Both the position numbers and the translations under genes were made by a program. Source: Pseudoalteromonas haloplanktis ATCC 14393 (lineage in GTDB: Bacteria; Pseudomonadota; Gammaproteobacteria; Enterobacterales; Alteromonadaceae). Taken from it: a stretch of 64,000 nucleotides of DNA. Positions 56,791 to 64,000 of this stretch are shown piece after piece (the stretch's first letter is position 1; each line of letters opens with the position of its first letter). Below the pieces are notes generated by a model. The model searched no databases. It had not been told where the DNA came from and worked only from the letters and a program-made list of their open reading frames with translations. The stretch lies in contig NZ_AHCA01000002.1 in the NCBI RefSeq assembly GCF_000238355.1, positions 62,001 through 126,000 on the forward strand, given 5' to 3'.

Positions 56791-58596
56791 TTAATTCTTT
56801 TCTTGGGCGTGTTCTAAAAATGTCATAAGTACAGGATACTTTAAATAGGCTTGATCATAAAATGGCGTATGTTCGTAAAGCCAGTTCAAGCGCGCTTGCG
56901 GATCGTTTGCAAAAGCAGCATCTTCACGAATTTTTTTATCAAACTCTAATGCTAATGCCGGTTTGTCTTTTAACATCTGACGAGCATAAGGCGCTAACGC
57001 GTAGTTTTCCATATACTCAGTACGTTGAAAAATCGTATTAAACTCACCCCAAGCAAAAAATGAATCCGGTGCCTTTGGCTGTAGTAAATGCGTCGCTAAT
57101 TCACCTAACGGTTGCGCAGTTTCGACTTTAGACCACCCGGTCAAATTCTTTTCCGTTACATCAACAAAGTCAAAATCAGCACTTACCCTAAAGCGACCTT
57201 CAAACGGCGTTTTAGCAAATTCATGACGTTTTACAATCGCCATTTTTAAATGGCTTGGTAGTGCATCTGCAGTCACTGTTTGTACTGCTATACCGTGTAG
57301 CTTTAACTTTTCGACAATCTGTGGATACGCTGGAGGAATATAAAATGCATTGGGTACTTTGATTGTTGTTTTTACTTCTTTCTGCCAAAAAATAGGTAAT
57401 GCATCATAATGTTGCTTTTCACCAAGGTATTTTACTTCCATCTGGCCACTCAAAGCACTTTCACTACGTGTATATTTAATGCCTTCAAATATTAGCGTAT
57501 TTGGCTCTTTAGCATAACCACGCTCAACAATCAGCTGGCTTGGTACAAATGCTAACTCTTTTTTAACCGCCTCCGTTAATTGTTGATGATGCTGCGCTAA
57601 TGCTGAAATCGCGCCATCTAAAAACACGTAAGTACCAAGCACTCGTTGCTTATAAGGTTTAAGCGAATGGTTTTCAACAAGAATTGTAGGTAGTGAGCGT
57701 AAATCGCCCCAACCATTCGAATAACGAGGAGTCGCAACCCAGCCCGCTAGGCCTTTTTTAAAGTCGCGCTTATCCATAACAAAAACTAAAGGTCCAGGAA
57801 GATGACCTTGAGCCTGTAACTTTTTATCAATAACAGGTTTAAAATACTGATCCAATGCAGCTGAAACACTGGGTGATTCACTTGCAAATACAGGATTGTA
57901 ACCATAGGTAACATCATACTGATAATCTGCCCCGTCTGTTACATGTACATCAATGTATAAGTCAGGCTTAAACTGCTTAATGACTTTTAATACGCCGCGT
58001 ACTTCTGGGGTATCTAGCTTCGTGTAATCACGATTTAAGTTAAGGTTATTAGCATTAGTGCGAAAACCCATTTCTACTGGGCCACGTTGATTGATACGGT
58101 TGAATTGACTGCGACGCTCGTGACCATCCACATTCAAAATAGGAATAAACAAGATATTTACTTGGCTTAAAATGTCACGACGCTTACCGGTTGCGATATC
58201 ACGTAGTAACATAAACGTCGCATCTTTACCGTCAATTTCACCTGCGTGAATACCCGCTTGAATGAATAGTGTTGGTTTTGTATTTTGCATCAGCTGAGAA
58301 GGCGTAAAAGCCCCCTCTTCACTGGCGACCAACATTTTTATCGCACGGCCGCTGGCACTATGGGCAATAGTTTGCACTTGAAATTGAGTCGGGTTTGCTG
58401 CTACAAGGCGATCAACAAACGCCATTGTTTGTTGGTAATTTGGCGAATTTAGCCCTTCGCTCAGTTCGAAGTCAGTGGTTAATGGGCCTTTTTGTTGTAT
58501 CAGTGTCAGACTTTGCCCTTGCCAAGGTAGTAATGGCGGTAAATGGCTATCTAATGTGGCAGTAGTTGCACTTAACAATAATAAACTGGCGATCAT
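56791..58596 (-). CDS. M14 family zinc carboxypeptidase, exported
   Basis: This 601-residue protein has a short signal peptide (MIASLLLLSATTATLDS), an M14 domain (about 45-340) with zinc ligands H117 and E120 in GIHAGEIDGKD, the histidine of YIDVHVTDGAD and the catalytic glutamate of LVENHSLK, and a C-terminal region (about 345-601) of unknown role. It probably trims peptides in the periplasm. The start at 58596 is chosen because GAGAG lies upstream; 58611 is an alternative. gloC follows immediately. Confidence 0.87.
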   Translation of the reverse strand: MIASLLLLSATTATLDSHLPPLLPWQGQSLTLIQQKGPLTTDFELSEGLNSPNYQQTMAFVDRLVAANPTQFQVQTIAHSASGRAIKMLVASEEGAFTPSQLMQNTKPTLFIQAGIHAGEIDGKDATFMLLRDIATGKRRDILSQVNILFIPILNVDGHERRSQFNRINQRGPVEMGFRTNANNLNLNRDYTKLDTPEVRGVLKVIKQFKPDLYIDVHVTDGADYQYDVTYGYNPVFASESPSVSAALDQYFKPVIDKKLQAQGHLPGPLVFVMDKRDFKKGLAGWVATPRYSNGWGDLRSLPTILVENHSLKPYKQRVLGTYVFLDGAISALAQHHQQLTEAVKKELAFVPSQLIVERGYAKEPNTLIFEGIKYTRSESALSGQMEVKYLGEKQHYDALPIFWQKEVKTTIKVPNAFYIPPAYPQIVEKLKLHGIAVQTVTADALPSHLKMAIVKRHEFAKTPFEGRFRVSADFDFVDVTEKNLTGWSKVETAQPLGELATHLLQPKAPDSFFAWGEFNTIFQRTEYMENYALAPYARQMLKDKPALALEFDKKIREDAAFANDPQARLNWLYEHTPFYDQAYLKYPVLMTFLEHAQEKN

Positions 58597-58736
58597 AGGA
58601 CTCTCAAACATTGGCCTCTTTAATAGGGTGAAATTATAACAAGGAAAAATGACAGATCGCGTAAACTGCGGTGATTCAACAAAAAAATGCAGCCAATGAC
58701 AATTTGAAAACTTTATAGGGCTAATATTTATACATT

Positions 58737-58761
58737 AAAAAAGGCGCTATAAAAGCGCCTT
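58737..58761 (-). terminator. Terminator after fabY
   Basis: AAGGCGCT / AGCGCCTT stem with six T on the minus strand, 20 bp after the stop. Confidence 0.9.
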
Positions 58762-58781
58762 GCCATTCAAGAATTATGTGC

Positions 58782-60680
58782 TTAAAACATATCTTGATAA
58801 GGATTGGTTTTAGTAAATGATATTGCTTTGTCAAATCCTGGGATCTGCATATCAGTTTCAGAAATAACAATGTCATTCTCTTCAATCATGCCATCACCAA
58901 AGCGATAAATAAGGTCATACTGACCTAAATCCGCTTGTTGCTGATAACTGGCTTGCGCAGCCGCAACGCTGTTATTGGCCACTGTGTATGCGTTCATTAC
59001 ATCACTGCCATGACGCTTTGCTAACATTTCCATGGTGACTTTAGGTGATAACACTGTCGCTGTCGCATTATTACCGCCAAAGCCTTTTGAATTGATAAAA
59101 GCAATGTCCATATCTGTACATTGGTAATGTGTTGTACGAATATCTAAATGTTGGTCATACACATCATCTGCCACTTTATCTATAGTGGTAATACCTGGCA
59201 TAATATTGTGACTAAATACACCCAATGCCATGGCTAACTGATCGCCACTAGCAGGAGCAATAGTGTGCCCAACATACGCTTTAGGCGCAGCAACTTTCCA
59301 GTTATCAATTGCAAAGGTTTGCGCTACTCGATGATAAATTAGCGATTCAGTCACACGGTTTTGCGGCGTACTTGATCCATGCGCTAAAATAAAACTGCGT
59401 TGTTGAACCGCTTCAGTGCCTAAAATATTAGCCGCTAATGCCACCGATTTTGCCATAGTAATGTAGTTACCAGGTCCTGGTGCTGTGATCGACTTTTTCA
59501 CACCATCGGCATTCACAAATACATCCGCTACAGCTCCCATAATATCTGCACCTAATGCTAATGCGAGCGCATCATCCATCAGGATAGCCACTTGTGCACC
59601 TTCACCAATTGTAAAGCCACAGTTTTCACCAAATGGACGGCTTGTACGGCGATGATCAACCGTCTCTGTATTATCTAAACGCTTCAGGCCTTCTTCGTTA
59701 GCCAGTGCGCCCATATTGCCAAAACCTTCAATGATCTCAGGTGTAATAGCACATTCAGAAGACGCTACAACAGCTACACGAGTACGCCCAGCTTGAATAT
59801 CATTAACAGCTGCACGCAGATTATATAAAAACGTCGCGCAGGCACCGGAGGTGGTAAACGTAGTACCGACATTACCAGTTACATAGGCATTGATAAAATC
59901 GGTAGACATGGTATTTAAACCCAGTGCCAACTGCTTAGTGCTGACCCGCTCGCCTTGTTGGCGCGAACGAATTAAACCACCAAAACCTTCATCATTGACC
60001 TGCCCTGCCACAGATGCTGAATAGGTACCAATTTGGTCTGGCTCAACACTGTTCATAATATGCTGCCAATCAAGTCCTGTTGAGCGTATCGCATCCGTAG
60101 CAGCGAAAATTGTGGCTTGTAAACCACGCGGTTGGTAACGGCTATTGTACATAATGGCCGGATCAAAACCTGTTGGTAACTGACCTGCGGCTTTAATGGG
60201 GTTATCACGGGTGCTGTCATGCTTTATGTCTAGCTCAGCCGCAATAGTGACTTTAACTTTTTTATCAGTAATGTCTTCAATTAACCAACTTGACGGTACT
60301 GGTTGCGGTAAGTCACGACGACGTGCTTCAAATACAATCGCTTGCTCATCGCTAAGCGTTAATGTCATTTTTTGTTGCCATGGCGTCGCATCAACATCAA
60401 AATGATTTTTTTCAATTTTACGGATCAAAGTCCCCGCGATAATCTGTTCGCCAAACTGAGCCTCTATATCACTTTGTTTAATTGAGTTACCGTGTTGATC
60501 TTTTAATTCGCCCTCTTGTAATGAAACAAGATTCATTAAAGTCGCTAAGCCTAGAAACGTTTCTTGGCGTGCGTCGCCTGCTAAATTGTCTAACACGATA
60601 CGACGATAACCTTGATGAAATGAGGTACGGCCCGCGGCGTTAATTCCGCCCATGCCGACAATAACGGGTAATGCTGTCAT
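58782..60680 (-). CDS. fabY: Beta-ketoacyl-ACP synthase FabY
   Basis: This 632-residue condensing enzyme resembles Pseudomonas aeruginosa FabY (634), which starts fatty-acid synthesis by condensing acetyl-CoA with malonyl-ACP. The thiolase fold has catalytic C281 in TTSGACATFLYNL, H434 in LAHGSSTPQNR and H472 in YVGHTIAPASGD. The N-terminal 170 residues (VIVGMGGINAAGRTSFHQGYRR) are a family-specific extension absent from FabB or FabF. The adjacent divergent GlxA-type regulator may control it. Confidence 0.9.
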   Translation of the reverse strand: MTALPVIVGMGGINAAGRTSFHQGYRRIVLDNLAGDARQETFLGLATLMNLVSLQEGELKDQHGNSIKQSDIEAQFGEQIIAGTLIRKIEKNHFDVDATPWQQKMTLTLSDEQAIVFEARRRDLPQPVPSSWLIEDITDKKVKVTIAAELDIKHDSTRDNPIKAAGQLPTGFDPAIMYNSRYQPRGLQATIFAATDAIRSTGLDWQHIMNSVEPDQIGTYSASVAGQVNDEGFGGLIRSRQQGERVSTKQLALGLNTMSTDFINAYVTGNVGTTFTTSGACATFLYNLRAAVNDIQAGRTRVAVVASSECAITPEIIEGFGNMGALANEEGLKRLDNTETVDHRRTSRPFGENCGFTIGEGAQVAILMDDALALALGADIMGAVADVFVNADGVKKSITAPGPGNYITMAKSVALAANILGTEAVQQRSFILAHGSSTPQNRVTESLIYHRVAQTFAIDNWKVAAPKAYVGHTIAPASGDQLAMALGVFSHNIMPGITTIDKVADDVYDQHLDIRTTHYQCTDMDIAFINSKGFGGNNATATVLSPKVTMEMLAKRHGSDVMNAYTVANNSVAAAQASYQQQADLGQYDLIYRFGDGMIEENDIVISETDMQIPGFDKAISFTKTNPYQDMF

Positions 60681-60806
60681 AATTTACCTTGAGAAAACGT
60701 GTTATAGGAGAAGTAACTAGTTTAGATGGATTTTACTGTAAGCATTGTGCTTAAATAGCCAAATAACAAGCTTAATAGGCCAGTAGCAACTGGTCGGAGC
60801 AATTAA

Positions 60807-61832
60807 ATGGACAACAACTTCAAAGATAGCCCGTTACAGATCAGTATGTTGGTCTATCAGCATTTATTGATCACCAGTTTAACACTGCCCATCGAAATGC
60901 TTAGAGCAGGTGAAGCCTACGCAAAAGGTCATGCAAAAGGCCATTCAACCGCAACGCAATTTCGACCATTGCAGATCAATTTGATAGCTGAAGATCGACA
61001 GCCAATCCAAAATCGCAGTGGTTTGGCGATTATACCCGAATACACCTATGCCAATGCACCATACAGTGATTTGATCATAGTGCCCGGTATTTGGCGTAAC
61101 CCGCGCCCCGTTGTTAGGGCAAACCAAGGGCTTGTGAAGTGGCTAACTTGTAGTTGGCAACAGGGTAGCTCGATTATTGGGGTCGGCACTGGTAACTGCT
61201 TAGTGGCTGAGGCAACGCTATTAAATGGTCATCCAGCAACAACTCACTGGCATTATGCAGAACAATTTAAACGCGATTACCCACAGGTATTACTCAAACC
61301 TGACTTTTTCATCACTCAGTCAGAACGTTTATACAGTGTGGCAAGTTTGAATGCATTAGCGGATGTCATTGTGCACATTATTAGTCAATACTATGGACAA
61401 GCTGCCGCTCAACATGTTGAACGTAACTTTTCTCATGAAATACGAAAACCTTATGAAGATCAGCGCTACCTTGAAGGTGCGGTGGATCGCCATCCCGACG
61501 AACTCATCGCTCAAATTCAATTTTGGCTAAAAAACAACTTAGCCACAGAACAAAGCTTAACCGAAGTGGCCCAATTATTTGGCTTAAGCTATCGCTCGTT
61601 TACACGACGCTTTAGAGTAGCCACCAATCAAAGTCCGATTGAATACTGGCAACAACTACGAGTGCAAACGGCAAAGGAGCTTTTAGCGTCATCAAACTTG
61701 TCGATTCAAGAAGTCGCATTAGAGGTGGGCTATAACGATCAGGGACATTTAACCCGAGTGTTTAAAAAGTTACTCTCGCAAACCCCTAGCGATTATCGCA
61801 ACGTGGTCAGAAGAAAGTTATTTGGCAATTAA
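60807..61832 (+). CDS. GlxA family transcriptional regulator (DJ-1/PfpI plus AraC helix-turn-helix)
   Basis: This 341-residue regulator has an N-terminal DJ-1/PfpI-like domain (about 10-195; LIIVPGIWRN, GVGTGNCLVAEATLL with a cysteine in the position of the amidotransferase nucleophile) and a C-terminal AraC DNA-binding domain (about 235-335; TEVAQLFGLSYRSFTRRFR and IQEVALEVGYNDQGHLTRVFKKLLSQTPSDYR). It diverges from fabY across 126 bp. Its ligand is unknown. Confidence 0.92.
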   Translation: MDNNFKDSPLQISMLVYQHLLITSLTLPIEMLRAGEAYAKGHAKGHSTATQFRPLQINLIAEDRQPIQNRSGLAIIPEYTYANAPYSDLIIVPGIWRNPRPVVRANQGLVKWLTCSWQQGSSIIGVGTGNCLVAEATLLNGHPATTHWHYAEQFKRDYPQVLLKPDFFITQSERLYSVASLNALADVIVHIISQYYGQAAAQHVERNFSHEIRKPYEDQRYLEGAVDRHPDELIAQIQFWLKNNLATEQSLTEVAQLFGLSYRSFTRRFRVATNQSPIEYWQQLRVQTAKELLASSNLSIQEVALEVGYNDQGHLTRVFKKLLSQTPSDYRNVVRRKLFGN

Positions 61833-61850
61833 TGATACAAATAACGCCAC

Positions 61851-62366
61851 TTAATCGTGGCGTTCAGCTTCTTTTTTATTACTTCTGTAATACCGTTTTG
61901 AGTAAATTTTCACATGGCGATGTACACCTTTGCTCAAACTTTTGAATTTCGCTTCAAGCACATCAACACCATATAAAATACCCACCACGAGAATAGACAA
62001 TTTAATCGCTGCCAGTAAATTATTCGTTGCAATCACAACTCCTATGGATGCCAATACCCAAATCGTTGCGGCCGATGTCACCCCCACCACAGCGCCATCT
62101 TTCGCAAGCATGACTCCAGCGCCTAAAAAGCCAATCCCAGTGATGATTTGACCAACCACCCGCGAATGGTCAATTACATCACCATGGAGCATAAACGCGG
62201 TGGCTAAAAACAAATACGTACCCAATATGATCAACACAGAGGTGCGGATCCCAACGGGTTTGCCTCGTAATTGCCGCTCCATGCCTATTAAGGCGCCACA
62301 AAAAGCCGCGCTACCAATTGCTGACCACGAATAAGGGGTAATATCTACTAATTCAAAAAAACTCAC
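61851..62366 (-). CDS. MgtC/SapB family membrane protein
   Basis: This 171-residue protein has the MgtC N-terminal domain with ALIGMERQLRGKPVGIRTSVLIILG, GQIITGIGFLGAGVML and GVTSAATIWVLASIGV, plus a basic C-terminal tail (SLSKGVHRHVKIYSKRYYRSNKK). It is less similar to the MgtC-family protein at 51 kb than to other bacterial MgtC proteins I recall, so the two are likely separate lineages. It lies 14 bp after the GNAT-C39 gene on the same strand and could be its operon partner. Confidence 0.88.
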   Translation of the reverse strand: MSFFELVDITPYSWSAIGSAAFCGALIGMERQLRGKPVGIRTSVLIILGTYLFLATAFMLHGDVIDHSRVVGQIITGIGFLGAGVMLAKDGAVVGVTSAATIWVLASIGVVIATNNLLAAIKLSILVVGILYGVDVLEAKFKSLSKGVHRHVKIYSKRYYRSNKKEAERHD

Positions 62367-62380
62367 TCAACATCCTAAAA

Positions 62381-63487
62381 TTACTTTATTTTTATAGCCA
62401 GTGCGGTACTCAAACGAGAGCTGCCAAAACTCGCCATTTTTACAAAATCACTTTTTGCAATGGGTACATGCTGGCAATCAATCGCTAGTTGTTTATCGTT
62501 TTCACAAAACGGATCATGCACATACAAGCAATGTTCATCTAGATGAGTCACACACACCCAATGAGGCGATTTTTTACCATCAAAGCGATATGTACTGATC
62601 AACAACACCACAGCCATTTTTTCAGCCAGCCAGCGCTCGATATGTTCCAGTGATAATTCCTGATATTTAACATCGAGTTTATGATTAATGGCTTCAACTA
62701 CAAATTGATTATGCACAGTATGCAAAATCGCTTTTTTGTTGTCGTTTCTCACGCCACCTACAAATAAAGTATCACGGGTATTAATAACCACTTCAGCCTT
62801 AAAGCCACGTTTATTTGCCGCTAGTGCAAGCCCTAATGGATGACAACCACCATGTCCTGAAGTCATGAAAATAGTCGTTGCTTCACGCCATATCGCAAGT
62901 TCACTGACCTGGGTGATCACTGCTTTTTTTAGTGATGACATGGCCATCAATAACGCAGCAGGGCCACATGTAAACTCCGTGGTTTGCTGATACCAAGGAG
63001 TTTCTCGTGTAAACTCAAGTTCATTGGTGTTACGAATGTTTTTTTGCATTCGTAGCGCATCGCTATGGTCGTCGTAATAATCACTGTATTGCCCGAATAC
63101 CCGATACCCCAGTTTCTTATACAAGGCAATGGCGGCTAAATTATTTACCGCCACTTCAAGGCGCATAAACACCCTACCGCGCTCTGCAGTAGCACGTTCA
63201 AGTGAACTTAGTAACTGCTGTGCAAGACCTTTCCCCTGCGCCTGCGGTGCTACTGCAAGTGAGTATAAACGAGCTAAACGAGTGCCTTTGTGACACCATA
63301 CTAAACCATAGCCAAGCAATTGATTGTTTGATTCGACAACCTGCAAAATTCCATGCTTAGCCGTTATCCAACGTTTCAAACTGCGGGCACTTAACCGATC
63401 TTGACTAAAGCTTTGTTGCTCTATTGCAAGTAATGCCTTTAAATCAGCGTCTGTGGCAACTCGCACTGCCACATCATGAACAGACAT
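62381..63487 (-). CDS. GNAT acetyltransferase-peptidase C39-like fusion
   Basis: This 368-residue protein joins a RimI-like GNAT domain (about 5-150; acetyl-CoA loop in LAVAPQAQGKGLAQQLL, and ALYKKLGYRV) to a papain-like C39-type domain (about 160-365) with a likely catalytic triad C174 (EFTCGPAALLMAM), H309 (KKSPHWVCVTH) and D325 (YVHDPF). Its start overlaps the stop of a RimK-like ATP-grasp ligase (TAATG), so the two are translationally coupled. Together they suggest formation, acetylation and cleavage of an amide- or peptide-linked product; the substrate is unknown. Confidence 0.88.
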   Translation of the reverse strand: MSVHDVAVRVATDADLKALLAIEQQSFSQDRLSARSLKRWITAKHGILQVVESNNQLLGYGLVWCHKGTRLARLYSLAVAPQAQGKGLAQQLLSSLERATAERGRVFMRLEVAVNNLAAIALYKKLGYRVFGQYSDYYDDHSDALRMQKNIRNTNELEFTRETPWYQQTTEFTCGPAALLMAMSSLKKAVITQVSELAIWREATTIFMTSGHGGCHPLGLALAANKRGFKAEVVINTRDTLFVGGVRNDNKKAILHTVHNQFVVEAINHKLDVKYQELSLEHIERWLAEKMAVVLLISTYRFDGKKSPHWVCVTHLDEHCLYVHDPFCENDKQLAIDCQHVPIAKSDFVKMASFGSSRLSTALAIKIK

Positions 63488-64000
63488 TAACCTCGACCTC
63501 GAGCTTCAAGACGTTGCTTAAATTCATCCATAATAAGCATGTATAATTCATCACCTAAGTAGGCATCTTCTACTTTATGATCAATACTTGGGTTGTCGTT
63601 CACTTCTAGCACATAAGCACGGCCTTGATGCTCTTTAACATCAACACCATATAAACCTTTCCCCACTGTTTTGCAGGCTTTTAAAGCAGCATCAAGCACC
63701 GCTTTAGGTAGCTCAAAAGTAGGTAATGTTTCAAAGCCACCTGAGAAGAAGCGTTTTGCGTCGTGGTTATAGATTTGCCAATGGTTACGTGCCATTAAAT
63801 AACGACATGCATAAATAGCACGGCCATTTAACACCCCTACTCGCCAATCATACTCGGTATACATGTATTCTTGCGCTAATACTAAGGCGCTAAATTCAAA
63901 CAGCTCATTTAATTTTGCAACCAACTCAGTGCGATCAGCTACTTTATACACCCCTTTAGAGAACGAGCCTTCAGGCATCTTCAGTACTAATGGGTAAGTA
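63487..64000 (-). CDS. RimK-like ATP-grasp amide ligase (partial, N-terminus beyond right edge)
   Basis: The frame runs open to the right edge, with PLVLKMPEGSFSKGVYKV at the edge supplying the ATP-binding lysine, then QEYMYTEYDWRVGVLNGRAIYACRYLMARNHWQIYNH and the metal-binding GLYGVDVKEHQGRAYVLEVNDNPSIDHK typical of ATP-grasp ligases of the RimK type. About 170 C-terminal residues are present. Such enzymes form amide bonds to amino acids. The stop codon overlaps the GNAT-C39 start, indicating an operon in the order ligase, GNAT-C39, perhaps MgtC-family gene. Confidence 0.88.
   Translation of the reverse strand, partial: TYPLVLKMPEGSFSKGVYKVADRTELVAKLNELFEFSALVLAQEYMYTEYDWRVGVLNGRAIYACRYLMARNHWQIYNHDAKRFFSGGFETLPTFELPKAVLDAALKACKTVGKGLYGVDVKEHQGRAYVLEVNDNPSIDHKVEDAYLGDELYMLIMDEFKQRLEARGRG

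Overview
This 64 kb window looks like ordinary chromosome from a marine gammaproteobacterium of the order Alteromonadales, most likely a Pseudoalteromonas or close relative. That placement is an inference from protein similarity I recognise, AT-rich DNA, and gene orders (gyrA/ubiG/HAD phosphatase/nrdAB/yfaE; sppA-ansA; thrS-infC-rpmI-rplT; lolCDE). No rRNA, CRISPR array, prophage or intact insertion sequence was seen. One tRNA (Ser, anticodon UGA) is present.

Layout. 1-8 kb: gyrA (cut by the left edge) diverges from ubiG and a HAD phosphatase, followed by nrdA-nrdB-yfaE with a pair of NrdR-box-like palindromes and a DnaA box far upstream of nrdA. 8-11 kb: yaeQ diverges from a histidine-rich TonB receptor of ZnuD type preceded by two Zur-box-like palindromes. 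11-16.5 kb: fklB, two small membrane proteins, tRNA-Ser, a YdjA nitroreductase, a ten-copy 8-bp tandem repeat, DoxX and fadH. 16.7-25 kb: sppA-ansA, gnd and pykA diverging across a perfect 14-bp palindrome, and a LytTR response regulator with its histidine kinase. 25-28.6 kb: thrS-infC-rpmI-rplT, infC using an AUU start. 28.8-33.2 kb: an endonuclease/exonuclease/phosphatase-family protein, a DUF3010 protein, an acyl-CoA synthetase and a secreted esterase.

33.3-36.4 kb is the accessory part: small orphan genes on the minus strand, bounded by heptamers of integron attC type (ACCTAAC, GTTAGGT, GTTAGAT), two of them with the stop codon inside the heptamer. A remnant resembling the 3' end of a group II intron lies in the opposite orientation. 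No integrase is visible, so this looks like a small cluster of attC sites lacking an integrase (CALIN-like). One lipoprotein gene here seems frameshifted inside its signal peptide.

36.4-64 kb returns to core-like genes: an M28 peptidase, gdhA, yehS, lolCDE, a LysR regulator diverging from glutathione-dependent formaldehyde detoxification (frmA, fghA), two BCCT transporters, MgtC-family proteins, ybiT, a NUDIX hydrolase, a SulP transporter, an Lrp/AsnC regulator, an M14 peptidase with gloC, fabY diverging from a GlxA-type regulator, and at the right edge a GNAT-peptidase C39 fusion coupled to a RimK-like ATP-grasp ligase. That last pair is the best candidate for a poorly described biochemical system.
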